Below are positions 48,835-61,636 of a stretch of DNA of 64,000 nucleotides, piece by piece. The stretch is from Chromobotia macracanthus (lineage: Eukaryota > Chordata > Actinopteri > Cypriniformes > Botiidae): contig JAZGTH010000005.1 of the NCBI GenBank assembly GCA_036877525.1, forward strand, positions 9,464,001 to 9,528,000, read 5' to 3'. Positions within the stretch are counted from its first letter, which is position 1; each line of letters opens with the position of its first letter. The notes below the pieces were generated by a model. The model saw nothing but the letters and a program-made list of their open reading frames with translations, did not search any database and was not told the DNA's origin. Position numbers and translations under genes: made by a program.

Positions 48835-51800
48835 ATGGATCGTTTAACCATTCCCCTCATCATACTCTGCATCCTTGCCTCAGTCACCCCTGCCATGGGG
48901 TGTTTCTGTGACCATTACCTATGGAGTTCATGGTCTTATTGCACCAAGACCTGTAACTCTGGAACCCAACAACGCACAAGGTAACCTAGATTTAACACAA
49001 TATTCTTAATGCTTAAAGCTGCAATCTGTAACTTTTCGGGGTTAAAAATGAACAAAAATCAGGTAAGGTAACCTGCAATTTCATGTTTCAAACAGAGGCG
49101 GCCGTAAAGAGGTTACAGTACATAAAAGAGGTACAGTACAAAAGTTACAGATTGCAGCTTCATAAAGGCATAATTCTTCACCTTCAGAGTTACGTTACTG
49201 GTGGTTAATTTGGTGTTGCAGGGCTGTGCGCTATGATGAGCATTGGTTCAAAAATAATTGTGCACTGCTGTGTCAGACATATGAGAGCAGAGTGTGCAAT
49301 GTTGAGACATGTCCAATAAACTGCCATCTGACCGAGTACGGTCACTGGTCAGAATGTTCACCATGTGCCAAGAAATCGGTGAGTAAAACAAAGAAAAAAG
49401 TACTTTCAATCTATTGTCATATATAGCCTGTTAATTGTGTTAGTTTGCGTGTGTGTGTGATTTAGTTCAGGACCAGGTCAGTCTTGATCCCAGCTCAGTT
49501 TGGAGGGGAAGATTGTAGTGAATCTCTTATGGAGGAAAGACCTTGTCACCCGTCAAAGGAATGCAGGATTGAGCCTGTCAATTGTAAAGACAAGTTCACC
49601 TGTGACAGTGGTAATTACCTTCATAACCCGTTTCACTAGTTTAAAAGTATAAAAAGTATAAAGTATAAAAAGGTAAGAAAGAATGAACCAAAGAACCATT
49701 CTTAAACAGAATGGGGAACCAAAATGGTTCTTCTATGGCAACGCTGTGAGGGACTTTTTAAGAAGCTTTATTTTTAAGAGTGTAGGATCACTGAGACCTG
49801 CCTTTTTTGCCACCAAAGGAAGATGTATAAACTCCACTTTGGAGTGTAACAAGCAAAATGACTGTGGAGACAACTCTGACGAGAGAGACTGTGGGGAAAT
49901 CAAAACCGTGTGTGCACGTGAAAGATTTCATCCCATTCCTGGAGCAGATCTTATTGGCTACGGGTGAGCACCAGATTAAGATTTACTTCCTGAGATAACA
50001 ACTGAGTAAGCTTTCAGGGTATTGTTGTGTAAGTAAAACAGTTACACAGTTGAGACTGTGTCCCATTTAAAATGAATTGAATGTATTTATTTAAATTAGA
50101 TTTGATGCTGTGGCAGAGGAGATGAGGGGTGCTGTCCTGGACAACACATTCATGGGGGGGCACTGCACAGTACAAAGACAAGGACCCAACAGAAAGTACT
50201 ATCGGGTCCCCGCCAACATTGAAAAGTTTGACATTAAGGTGGGCAGAGGATCTCTTTGGGCTAAGTCAACTTTTTGCTACTATTTGCTTGTATTATAAAC
50301 TACACATTGTGCATAGTGGATCTATGTGTTGTTTCTAACTCAAACCAATTTCTTAAGAACACATGAAATATTACGTTTATAGGATTTTGATGTATAATGT
50401 CATTTTATGATTTATTTCCAGGTTGAATATATTGAAGATATTAAGGAGAGTAAAGTCACACCTGAAAAAATCACCTTGGCCAAAGAGTCAGCTTCATCTA
50501 AAGTAATGGAACAGACAGGGAATACAAAAGATATATTCAGACTGATCCAGGCTATTTTGTTTGGGTCATTAAAACATAATTTGGGTCATGGTTCTTTTAA
50601 GGAGGCAATCAAAGCATCTCAACAAAAGGCAAGGAGCCTTTTAACTGATGCACAATATATAATACACTAATAATATATGTTTTTAAAATAATGTATTATT
50701 TGTATGGATTTATTTATTTATTGTTGATATCATTATTATATTTTTACTTTTATGCAGGACTCTGAGTTTTACAGGGTACATCAGGTTGTTGCCACATCAA
50801 CATTCAAAACAAAATCCTCTGACCTGTATTTGTCGGATCCGTTCCTTCAGTTTCTAAACAGTCTTCCATTAGAATACAACTACGCCCTTTACAGACAGAT
50901 CTTTCAGAAGTTTGGGACACATTATTTCGGCTCTGGGACATTAGGGGGGAAGTATGACCTCATTTTCCAATACAATCGAGAAGAACTGAAAACCTCTGGT
51001 GAGGAAACATTATCTTTTGATTATATAAGAAACATTTTTTGCAGGTGCACAGAACTTGGTCATGTGGTGCTCATATTATATTGTTTTTCTTCTGAAATTG
51101 AAACATAAAGCCATTGCGGTTATGGTTTGTCTTCTTACAATTCCCAGGACTGACAGAAGAGGAAACCAAAAATTGCTTTGGTCATGATTCCACCATCATC
51201 GCTATATTCTATAATAGAATATCACATAGTTCCACATGTGGAACAAATAATATCAAAACAAAATACGAAGGTAATTTCCTGTATATGCCATTTAGCATTT
51301 CTGAACTTGAATTCTTAAACTGAATTCTTAAACTAATTGTAAAAAGTCTTTAGGTTATTGATGAAATCTTCTTTCACCTCTATTTTTTTATTCTTGTCCT
51401 TACCAGGGTCAATTGTGAAAGCATCAGAGAAGTGTTTCACCTCAGTGCAAGGAGGTAGAGCCGAGTACTCAGCCCAGCTGGCATGGGAAAATAGAGGTGC
51501 ATCACCAACCAGCACCGCATACCAGAACTGGGTCAAATCTACAATAGACAATCCAGCTGTCATAGATTTTCAGGTTAGGAGGAGAAATAAAATTGCATCT
51601 GATTTGGAATTGGCCACAGATTAACCTGTAACATTTTTTTCAGTGCATAAAAATACAGCGTTATTGAAAATCTATGCTACTAAACAATGCTATAAAGAAG
51701 TACAGCATCTGTATTAATCCCTGCCAGATTAATAATGACTGGTCGATGTCTTGACTAGCTGTTGCCTTTAGTGGATTTGGTGCAAGGTTTTCCTTGTGCT

Positions 51801-53995
51801 GTGACAAAGAGACGGCATCTTCGTAAAGCACTGATGGATTATCTGACTGAATTTGACTCCTGTAAGTGCGCCCCCTGCCCCAACAATGCAAGACCGGCTC
51901 TCTCTGGGACAGAATGTATTTGTATTTGCCAGACTGGGACGTATGGACCAAACTGCGAGAAACGAGCCCCAGACTACACTACAGGTTCATATACATTCTT
52001 ACAAATGCCATTCTTATGTATCATAATTATGATTGTGACCTTGTGAATAGGAAATTGAACTCATGATATTAAATATCAGTTTCTGTTTGTTCTTTGGTCT
52101 CTTCACTCCTCAGAGGCAGTTGATGGGCGCTGGACATGCTGGAGCTCCTGGAATACTTGTGACGCCACCTTGAAGAGACATCGCTCACGTTCCTGTAGCA
52201 ACCCTGCACCTCAGCAAGGTGGCAAACCCTGCCAAGGCCCTGAGAAACAGATGGAGGAGTGTACCATCTCTATTTTCCAGGAGTAAGGCCCTTCATTTCT
52301 TCTCACTATTGCAGAAGTGTCTTTGGGTCTGAATGCCCCTTATTGTTCATGTTTGTCTGACTATTTTACAGGCAAAATGTTTGTATTAATGATGATGACT
52401 TTGTGACTGAAGGGGACAGTGAGAGCATGTTGCCCCCTGGAGCTTCTGGGTGTCCAAAACCTAAAGCACCTGCCAACAGCCACCTGAGGGTGAGGAGACA
52501 CAAGATCTTCTTTCTCTGCTGTTCACAAACTTAAAACTTTTAGATTTAGTTCCTTTAAAACACCAAACAGTCCAGTCTCATCATACCTTATGTTCCTCTC
52601 AGCTTGCTGTTTATTCCTGCCTCTTTACTCGCATTCTCTTTTCTTTCATTTTATTCCCTCTTTATTTCCCCTTTAATTTCAGATTAACAAACGCGTATAT
52701 GATTATGGAGACCATGAGGAGTTTGTTTGCTTCACTGGCTTTGAGCTGGATGGATACCAGCTTATTCATTGTCTTCATGATGGCTCCTGGGAGAATCCAA
52801 AGGGGCAATGCATTAGTGAGTTATGGAAACTCAAATGTCGTCCTTCATTTATGAACTAAATTACATTTTTTCATCTTATGCACTGTTATTCCTGTGATTC
52901 CAGAGAAAGTTTGCCCCAAACCCACTGTGCCTGATGATATGAATCTATACCCAGACAAAACAGAGTATAAAGTAGGAAGTGCCTTTATGCTGACCTGCTC
53001 TGAGAATGGAATGAGCCCCTCAGGTGGTCAGTATTACACTTGCGGGAACAGTCTCACCTGGGAGCCAAGCATTGCACAGGATATACACTGCAAGATTGGT
53101 ACTTAAGTCACTTTGGACAAATTACTTGAGTAGAAATAACTTGATTAGAAGTGACTTGATCAAATTACATTCATTGCTATTCATAACTGTAGCGCTTCAT
53201 TCATTTGAATGTAAATGTGGGCAAATAAATAACACTTTGTTTTAACATTTGTTTTTTAACAGATAAGCCTTTTGTGCCAGACAGCATCTGTAAATTTGGA
53301 GAGGTGCGTGATGGGAATAAATGTATCTGCAGACTCAAAGAAAACTGCAGGTATGAATGCATCTCTGTGAGTTTTTAAAGGCTTCCAGATTCATGTTTTC
53401 AATGTCAGGTTTTGTTTGAGGATTGTTATTTGTATGTAGTTATGCAGCAGTCTGTTGGGAACCTTAACCCATTGTGTGCCTGTGTATGCAGAAATTACAG
53501 GGCAGACTTTTGCATTTTTGACGCGTCGAAGGAGACCACCATTATGATGTCTTCCTGTGCTTTTCATACTGGCCGTTGTCATGGCGATAGATTATACTTT
53601 ATGAATAAAGGACCATGTAACACTGATGCAGACAGTCTGGAGTGGGCCAAATTCAGGGCCCGTGTATCTGCGCAGAGCTCAGTGCAAGAGTCCTGTGGGC
53701 AAGACACCTGTTATGAGTGGGAGACATGCACAGGTGCAGATTTTATTAGGAATAAAATATGCCTGTATGTAGAGTATCATTTCATCATTTTTATTGTTGT
53801 CTTTTCTTCGTAGTGTCAAATACGTGTGAGTGCAAACTCCCCAAAGATTGTTCTAAAGATGGAAAACACATCTACTGTCTAAAAATTCTGAGGACGAAGA
53901 GCACACGGAGTATGAATGCCTGCTTCATGGCTGCTATGAAGTGCAACAAGTTGGAATTTGAGATTCTGAATGAAGGTCCTTGCCCGAGTGCTTAA
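48835..53995 (+). CDS. c6: Complement component C6
   Basis: A plasma protein that joins C5b and recruits C7 during membrane attack complex assembly. Seventeen coding exons: 48835-48980, 49222-49378, 49466-49610, 49819-49963, 50100-50238, 50422-50628, 50758-50998, 51148-51270, 51407-51573, 51759-51984, 52114-52282, 52372-52489, 52683-52815, 52904-53098, 53263-53350, 53492-53733, 53814-53995 (940 aa; human 934). Domains in order: signal peptide; two thrombospondin repeats (WSSWSYCTKTCNSG; GHWSECSPC); LDL-receptor A (CNKQNDCGDNSDERDC); MACPF with FGTHYFGSGTLGG; EGF-like (CQTGTYGPNCEK); third thrombospondin repeat (WTCWSSWNTCD); two sushi domains; two C-terminal FIM modules (ENCRNYRADFCIFD; TCECKLPKDC). 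The long tail with sushi and FIM modules, and the lack of the shorter C8/C9 layout, make it C6 or C7; the third thrombospondin repeat identifies C6. One intron starts with GC. Confidence 0.95.
49012..49165 (+). mobile_element. MITE family A, copy 3 (internally deleted)
   Basis: The ends GCTTAAAGCTGCAATCTGTA and AAGTTACAGATTGCAGC are intact but the interior is reduced to about 110 bp. It lies in c6 intron 1, between 48981 and 49221. Confidence 0.8.
49686..49785 (-). mobile_element. MITE family D, fragment
   Basis: About 100 bp with 'aaccaaagaaccattctta', 'aaaatggttcttctatggc' and the terminus 'tttttaagagtgta'. This is the inverted end of the family seen at 35408. It lies in c6 intron 3, shortly before the LDLRA exon. 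Confidence 0.7.
50629..50630 (+). other. GC splice donor in c6 (GC-AG intron)
   Basis: The exon ends CAACAAAAG at 50628 and the intron starts GCAAGG. Phase and homology (QASHKKDSSF in human C6 against KASQQK-DSEF here) both require this border. The partner acceptor is TATGCAG at 50751-50757. AAG|GCAAG is the usual context for GC-AG introns. Confidence 0.8.
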
Positions 53996-54468
53996 TTGTT
54001 TAGACAACTTGTACAAATAACCCAATATTGTTTTACTCACAGCATGCTGTGCAATTGTATTTTCATTTGCATCATTTATTTAGGACAAGATATTAATGCA
54101 CAATAAACAGCAGAATAAAAATGTTATCCAAGTAATAGGTGCGTTCTTATATACTATAACTCCTGTGAAACTTCAACCCCTTTATCTGTTAAAGCCTCTT
54201 TTTTATTTCTATCCCAACTTCAAACTTCAACTCAGTGGTGCTATCAAAACATTTCTCTGTTTGTCTGACCTGTGTTTTTTTTGTAATTCTATTTGGTGAC
54301 ACTATCAGCTTTGACTTTAAGATATGGTATTCAGCCTTTTTCAGTACATGAAATGTATTTACAATATTTTTAATAAAAACAAAAACATTATTTTACATAT
54401 TACAACACATATTACAGTAAAACTATCACACAATTACAGACAAGGCATTCAGAGATGATAAAAAAGCT
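53996..54468. other. Tail-to-tail spacer between c6 and c7
   Basis: Only about 470 bp separate the two stop codons. It contains the c6 poly(A) signal at 54102 and TTTATT at 54203-54208, which is a minus-strand AATAAA that could serve c7. If that one is used, the two transcripts come within about 100 bp or overlap. Confidence 0.6.
54102..54107 (+). terminator. Poly(A) signal of c6
   Basis: AATAAA about 107 bp beyond the c6 stop codon. Confidence 0.65.
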
Positions 54469-57400
54469 TTATGTCAGACAGTGTCCAATGCTGAGTACAG
54501 TGACCTGTTTCCCTTTGCATCTCCAAGCCCCTGCCTCACACTCTGACATCATCTCAGGAGCCCCTCCCATTACAGAGGCACAGAGGTGGGTGGAGTCGTC
54601 GGAGCAATCGTCAGGGTCTTTACATTCACAGTTTAGCCCTGGAGGCAGAGTTTAAGTTTATTGAGATCATGTACTACTTTCACAGTTTATCCAAAAGGGT
54701 TTAAAGTTTCACAGAGGCCTACCGTTACATGTCTCCCATGGATGGCAGTCCTGACAGGAAGTAAATTTGGTTTCTGGCCAACTGCATGCACTGTCCTGTT
54801 GCAGAGAGAACTTCTGTCCCAGACACTGCAAAGCTCCAAGCTGGCAAATGCTCATTCTGTTGACCCGGCCAGGACGTACAGAGGCACAAACATGGAACGA
54901 CCCCCTGGTTGACATATTATAAGAATCTGACATAAATGCATTGTGCTACGCTTATTTATTATTTAATATATTCAAGATCGTAACTACTACACTTACTTGC
55001 ACTCATATGGCATTTTGCAAACACACTGACCCTTTCCCAGTTTTTCCCATGGTTTGCAGAACAGGCTTGGTTGGGTTGTTACTGTTTCCACTAAGCAAAA
55101 ATATAAAGCCATAACAACATAAGAAAAACGTTTCCAAACCAAGTAACTGATTTGTGCTGTGTATTGTTTTTATGCATTTGGCAGGTGCTTTTATCTGAAG
55201 CAACATACAGTGCATTCAAGCTTTACGTTTAATTAGTGTGTTTATGTGTGTTCTCTGGAAATCAAACCCACAACCTTTTGTATGGATCTACTTTATATGG
55301 CTCTATTACAGGATCCTACACTATACCTGGTTGGCATATGACACTCTCAGGTTCTGGATACCACTGAAGACCAAGACGGCACAGGATTTCTGCTTCCCCT
55401 TCTCGCTGCATCCCAGGTGGGCATGACAGGGACACATTTTCCCCAATTTGATATGTTTGCTTTGAGGGTGTGGCAATGACATCACTCAGAATGGGTGGAG
55501 GGTCACATGCGGCTTCTGGTGAATATACAATGCAGAGAAGATAACTATCCCATAAAAGACTCTATTAACCATTTTGGGAGGAAGAGGTGGGGTGTGGTGA
55601 AAGGGTTTTTACTTTTGCACTCCATGGGAAATGTCCTCCACGTGAGGTTCTCTGTACACTCAGCGATCGGATCCCCGATGTGATCATGCCCATCAGTGCA
55701 GGTGTATTCAATCTTACTACCCACTGGATAGATGTCTTTTGGATCCTGAACACACATGGGTAAAGTAAACCACAGAATTCCATTCCCCGTGAACCAGTTA
55801 TGAAAACATCTGGACTAAGAAGATACTAACCAACACAAATCCATTTTTTAAAGGAGGTGGAGTTCTACATGACTTCATAGGTGTCACTGAAGGATCAAAG
55901 CAGTGGGGCTCCATCATTCTAGAATAAAAACAATGTTGTGATAAAAGTCCATGTTTTATGGAAAAATGAAATGCAGAAATTGTTTGTTCTCACTTTAGAT
56001 GTTCAAGATCAGGGTCTTCACATTGTCTGCGCTCTGTGGTCTCCCCCATGCAATGCCTGCCTCCGTTTCTTGGGGCAGGATTGTTACATGCACGAGTCCT
56101 TGACCTTTGACCTTGAGAGCACCTACTCCAGGTAGACCAGCAATTCCAGCCCCCTTCAATCACTCCTAGAAAGATAACCAGATAATGAAAGCAGTTTTAT
56201 TTTACAAAATGGGCCACCTCATGGAGGACACAATGATAAAGTTACATGTCCAGCCATGTCACAGCCTGTTATTGGACACTGTCACTTCTGGAACAGACAA
56301 CCCAGCTAACAAATAACATTCTCATAAAATTGCCAAACGTTCTCTAAAAGTTATCCAAAATATGTTTTTGCAGTAACATTAGTAGAATGTTCTTCAACGT
56401 TATGTTATTTTTAAGTTGTTAGTGGAACATTTTAAAAACGTTATAATTAACGTTAGTCTTTTGAACATTCCTAGAACTTTCAAAATAACATTTTTAATGT
56501 TTCTGTTACTTAATTGGAATGGAAACGTTACAGAAACACTCTTACATGCTAAAATTATTAGCTAGGAAATCATGGCTTACTGATTTCTACAATGGGCAGA
56601 GAAGCCATCTGTAAGCATTCACATTCATCTTAATAACAGTTGTTTGGCCGTCACAGGAGCCCATAAAAGTGTGATTTAAAATCTGGCTTCTTTGCTCAGT
56701 TCTGCAGCCGGGTTTTAAGAGCCAGTAACCTGAACTGTATATGTCATTTCCAAGCCTTTGATTGGTGACTATCCTAAACTAACGTGAAAGACCTCAGACA
56801 GGAAAATATATCAACAAAAAGACAATTTCATGCTTTTAAAAGCCTTACAAAAACGGTCTTATCATAAAACACCCACTATACTATAACAAAATATTTACAA
56901 TATATATATATATAGCCTCCGAAAACTATTCCATTACAATACACCGTGTTTTTTTTGTGTAGTTACAGCATCTGACATTCAGAGTGCACATCAGTAGAAC
57001 ATACTGTACATGGTCAAGAAGATGTAACCTTGCTCTTTACATAACGACAGCAGCTGTGAATGTCATACCTGGTTGTTCTCCGAGCACATGGCCATTCTGG
57101 CAGGCATTTCCACTGGTGCCCGGCCTGCACACACAGGTGCACTGTCCTTCAGTGAGCACCGGCATGCCGTTATTCTGACACGGCCTGCAGTGGCACGGGC
57201 TCTGCTCCTCCAGATAGGCTTCTAGTGCCCTCTTCAGGTGGAGTTTCTTCAGCCCAGCACATGGAACCTCCTTGACCAGTTCGTACAGTGGTCGCAACTA
57301 GGAGTATGTTACAGAACTGTAAATACTGTAATTCTTATTTACTTATCATGAATTGTAATAGAATGAAGTACTTTAAAAATAATCAGATATGACTTTTTAT

Positions 57401-59788
57401 GAGTTGCTGATTATGATTTGATGTACCTTTTGTTTAATCACTTTAGGGAAGTCCTTCACTGAACCCGCCCATTTGGAGTACATCTGTTTGTTGCTATCAG
57501 GATTCTCCAAGTCTAGGAGACTAAGACCAGCAATATATCCAGTATGTCCTCCAATAATGTTTGCTTTTACTTGCATCTGATGGTTACCGTTTTCTGGAGA
57601 ACATTTAAAAGCACATGACACAACTGTATATGATCTTGTTTGATCTTTCTGGTCATTCAACATTCAAATCTGATCTAAATATACAAATACATGTAGTGAC
57701 AAAGATTTCATTAAAGTGCCGGTAATTTGGACTCACTATTGAGACTCTCAATCGTCTTCATGAGTTTGACACACTTGGTTGTTCTCTTTTTTTTGAAGAA
57801 GCGTCGCTTCACACGTGTGATGCACTGGTGAAAGTCAACATCGGTTCTACCTGCATTTAAAGAAAACAACCATAAGCAAAACAAAAACCTGGTTAACAGG
57901 GAATGTTCTCAGAACATTGGCTAAAATTGTCTCAGTTATCAAAGAAATGTTCTTGCAGTAATGTTATTAGAACGTTTTTCAATGTATTCAAAATATATCA
58001 AAACGTTATTCTGAATTTGAATAGATGTTGATACATACTCATCTCCATCATAAAATTTTCATCCAGCTCCAGCAGGGCTTGGTAATGACCACCTAAAGTG
58101 CCCTCTTCCATATAGTGGGTACCATAGCGCTGTAGGGAGACTCGATAGGCTGCTGGGTCATATGTACTGGGCAGGGCAGATAGCTCCTTCCAGAAGTCTT
58201 CAGACAGAGGGAGATACTGAGGAGCATTGTTCTGGAACTGAGCCACCTCTACATTATTCTTAATAATGAGCAAGTGATATGCCTTTAAAACAGAAGAAAC
58301 GGCATTTTAGACATAATCAACTGTTTTCCATAGATGCTTTTATGCTCTAATTTAATGTATTGTATCCATCTAAATGACACTTGAACTTCACCTTGTCCCG
58401 CTTGAGTTCATTATGGAAAGTTTTGTGGTCATGGCCTCCTCTAATTCTCTTCTTATCCTCCTCGTGTCTCATGTAGGACCAGGAGCTGTTATAATACTCT
58501 TCACTGAAGTCATTTTCAACACTGACCTAAAAGGAAGTGCGAGACACTGTTAGTCTGGCCAGTCAAATGGTCTTATAGATATTGTTGTAATATAGACTTG
58601 GGCCTAAAATCTCTTGTTCACCTGAAAGGTATATCTGAGCAGACTCTGTGGAAGCCTGTAAAATTCTCTGTGGTCCCCACTGAACACTTTCCTGCACAGC
58701 CCACCAAAGCTACGGGTGTTAATAACCCCAGCTTTCAGCTCACCCGTTAGCACATCAAACCTATCAAAAGTCAAACAACCATCATGAGGGAGACTTATGA
58801 ATTATGACTTTTCATTTTTGAGTGAACCTACTGCTTTGATTACAACTTTTGCCTATCTGTCGCCATCTTTGTTTGAAACATAAAATTGCAAACTGGCATT
58901 TCCTGGGGAATCTGACCTGACAGCTCAACTTATAAATCATTATAAAACTTTTTTATATCAATTTTAAAAAACATCATTTTTAAATGAACCCAAAAAGTTA
59001 CAGTTGCAGCTTTAACAGTTCATTTTGAAAGTTTTTACCCTCTTCCTGTGAGTTCAGAGTTGGGTGGCGGCTTCTGTTCATTACACACTTTAGATCCGCT
59101 GCAGCGCTGTTCATCTAAACCATCCTCACAGTCGTGGTCCCCGTTGCACACCAGAGATTCACTGATGCACTGACCTAAACCCATAAACAGGTCCATAAAC
59201 ACTGCTTAAACTGTGATATTATTCTTAAACTAACTCATACATTTAATTATTTTTTGATCTGAAAAGCATTTTTATCCATGCAAGTTAAGTGGCATAGAAC
59301 ATACGCACCAGATGTACAGCGAAACCTGTTTCCACATCCCGCCTCTAGCGGGCAGCTTCTCTTTGTAATGCAGTTTTGTCTCTGGAGGGCATCCCCAGTA
59401 CAAGAGCTGCCTCCAAACTGAGGGAATATTTCTATATGACGTGTTCGAACCTGAGGACAAAAAAAAACATTTACAGCAAGTCAGTCATTCAGTTGTGGCT
59501 GGAGGAACACCTTTGTATCAACAAAAACTGCTCTAGATAAGGCTTGAACCTGTGTCTTGGTACACCCGTCACACTCTGACCAGTCCCCATAAGGTCCCCA
59601 TTTGCAGTATACCGGCGATTCACACCTTGCATAGTAAAAAGTATACAATGGCAAGCAGATAAATAAAAAGTGCAATACATTATTTGTAAACAATAGCTTA
59701 GAGTGTCATTTTCATTAAACACTTACCAGATATAAGGCAGAAACATGAGCAGAAGTAATAGGCCGGGCCGAGCAACAGCTGGGCACAT
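54469..59788 (-). CDS. c7: Complement component C7
   Basis: A plasma protein that binds C5b-6 and gives the complex its membrane affinity. Seventeen minus-strand coding exons: 59788-59727, 59625-59550, 59450-59309, 59174-59039, 58760-58622, 58526-58392, 58282-58039, 57850-57737, 57593-57427, 57297-57069, 56165-55994, 55918-55831, 55745-55613, 55515-55327, 55081-54997, 54904-54723, 54638-54469 (820 aa; human 843). Order: signal peptide; one thrombospondin repeat (KWGPYGDWSECDGC); LDL-receptor A (CNGDHDCEDGLDEQRC); MACPF with YGTHYMEEGTLGG; EGF-like (CRPGTSGNACQ); second thrombospondin repeat (WNCWSTWSRCS); two sushi domains; two FIM modules (CKPWEKLGKGQCVCKMPYEC; CECKDPDDC). The single N-terminal thrombospondin repeat separates it from C6. 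Teleosts may have c7a and c7b; the copy is not resolved. Confidence 0.95.
55171..55290 (-). mobile_element. tRNA-derived SINE, copy 3
   Basis: On the + strand it reads TGCATTTGGCAGGTGCTTTT (inverted tail) and, further right, GGAAATCAAACCCACAACCT (inverted B box). It matches the copies at 27881 and 29246. It lies in c7 intron 14. Confidence 0.7.
56301..56567 (+). mobile_element. MITE family B, copy 6
   Basis: It starts CCCAGCTAACAAATAACATT and ends TGCTAAAATTATTAGCTAGG. The internal 'tttttgcagtaacattag' and 'aacattcctagaacttt' blocks match the other copies. It lies in c7 intron 10. Confidence 0.8.
57889..58016 (+). mobile_element. MITE family B, truncated copy 7
   Basis: Only the left half is present (CTGGTTAACAGGGAATGTTC to 'aaaacgttattctgaa'). 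It lies in c7 intron 7 and stops about 22 bp from the exon edge at 58039, close to the splice donor. Confidence 0.75.
58830..59016 (-). mobile_element. MITE family A, copy 4
   Basis: It carries 'cgccatctttgtttgaaac', 'aactggcatttcctgggg' and the right end AAAAAGTTACAGTTGCAGCT. It lies in c7 intron 4, ending about 20 bp before exon 4's inner border at 59039. Confidence 0.75.
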
Positions 59789-61540
59789 CTAAAAAGACAT
59801 AATCCTGCCATGAATACAGTATCCAACTTTTCCATTCTTTATTAGTATGAAGTTATTCAGTTGTAGTCCTTAAACCAGAAGAACTGAAAACTGAAGTTTG
59901 GCAAGGTCAATTATAAACAGCCATACCGAATTGTGTGTGCATTAAAACTTTTACTACAAGGACTACAACAGCTGTCCAGTTGGTCAAACACTCACATCTT
60001 TGTGGTAGTTTTAGTCCCTGTATTACGATCCATTTGCAACCTAATTTTTAAATTCATGATAAATATATGGCAGTGTGTAATCAATTGTACAATAAAAATG
60101 GAAACGTTCCCTCCAGTACTTTTAACCACAGATCAGATCTTATTTTAACTGTAAAATCAAATGCCATATCTAAAAAAAACCAAAACGTATTGTGAACTAG
60201 ATAAACAGGTTAACCTAAAACTGATGTCACGACTGAACAGCATTTCTTCTGTTATTTTGTGTTTCTGTGTGAGTGTATCCTTACCTTCATGCTGTGAATA
60301 CTGTTTGCTAGACAGGTTCTGTGCTTTGGCAGATACAGTGAGGGTCCTGCTCATATACTGTGGCTCTTGCAGAAAGAATGACATCAGTATTCTACTCATG
60401 GCCAGGAATGCCCAGCATGACTCAATGCTGTTATTTGGACATTCAGTGCTGACTGGTTTCCCCTCTTGCTGACTTTTTGTTTCATCTCTCTCACATTTCA
60501 CTACACGACCTGTCTTTAGCCTAAAGCTGGCAGTTTAAAGTTCAGTAAACACTGATGTAAAAGTTTTTTGCTGCTGTGATTTAAAAAACAAAACCAAGGG
60601 TTTATGTGTTAATTCAGTATTGTGAAATCCTCTGTCTTTATAGAGTTGTGCAATGTTTGTTGTTCAGCTTCATGACTAATGACAAAAAAAACTCTCGGGT
60701 CAAAATTCAAATCCAATGAACTGCACATTTTTAACTTAATATTTTAAATCCTGACTGATAACTTACAAACATAGGTTAAGCAATTCTTTAACTATTTCTT
60801 ATGTTACCTCAACTCCACACTAGTCAAGATTACAAAGAGTAAGTTGAAATGTCTTGTGCAGCCAAATTGATTAAACTTAAAAATTTAAGGCAGCAACGTT
60901 TTTTTTACAGTGTGGGATCCATCGAATTAAACGTTTTTATGTACCATACAGAGTGATTTCTATTTAACTGCATCTTCAAATATTAAACTAACAAATCATT
61001 TTAAAGGAAATATCAGTATCATATGTTTATTTCAGATTGTGTCATCAGGAAAACATAACACAAACTAGTAGCTTGATTGTCTTGTACAATTAGGAAATAT
61101 GCAGTTACATCACGCAAACAATAAAATACAGCATTAACATAATTCAATCTATTCATATTCCACACTTTTCTTTCTTACGTTTTATGTATATTATAATTTT
61201 AATAGAACGTTTTAATAAAATATTAAAACACATTGAAATTCTTTTCAATATTAAAATATTTTGTTTACAACATTTGTTTGGCAGAGTATTAAACTTTACC
61301 TTAAAACGATGATTTGTTTTATACTTGAAGTATTTTTATATGTTCTAGCATTGAACATGATGAAGACATAATGAAAACGCAACGTGTTGTCACATCCCAA
61401 ATAACAGTTTTCATGAAAGGATGAAATCAAGGCAGTCCAGTTTCAGGAAACTCATATCTGCTGCATTGGTCGTAAGTATTGAGACACCTGTCAAACACCA
61501 AAATGACTATTAAATTCAGATATAGTATGCTTCTACATGT
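59789..61540. other. c7 5' region and c7 - oxct1 spacer
   Basis: The c7 promoter should lie just right of 59788; no TATA box was identified. The rest is AT-rich, with a partial family-F element at 60735-60913. The overlapping frames at 60157-60501 have no splice or domain support. Confidence 0.5.
60735..60913. mobile_element. MITE family F, copy 1 (left end missing)
   Basis: It shares 'aaatcctgactg', 'ggttaagcaatt', 'agtcaagatt.caaagag' and 'cttgtgcagccaaattgatt' with the element at 62472. It keeps the terminus GCAGCAACGTTTTTTTTACA followed by GTG. Confidence 0.7.
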
Positions 61541-61546
61541 TTTATT
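61541..61546 (-). terminator. Poly(A) signal of oxct1
   Basis: AATAAA on the minus strand, about 90 bp past the oxct1 stop codon. Confidence 0.55.
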
Positions 61547-61636
61547 ATGCTTCTACATTATTATTATTTTACAAAAAGTAGTCTCTTGTGAGGGAGTTGA
61601 AAAGCACAGTGTTTCAAAAGTACATTATCTTTTTCA

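Noticed and set aside
60157..60501. Minus-strand frame of 114 residues right of c7
   Set aside because: No domain, signal peptide or splice support, and a similar-length frame lies on the opposite strand.
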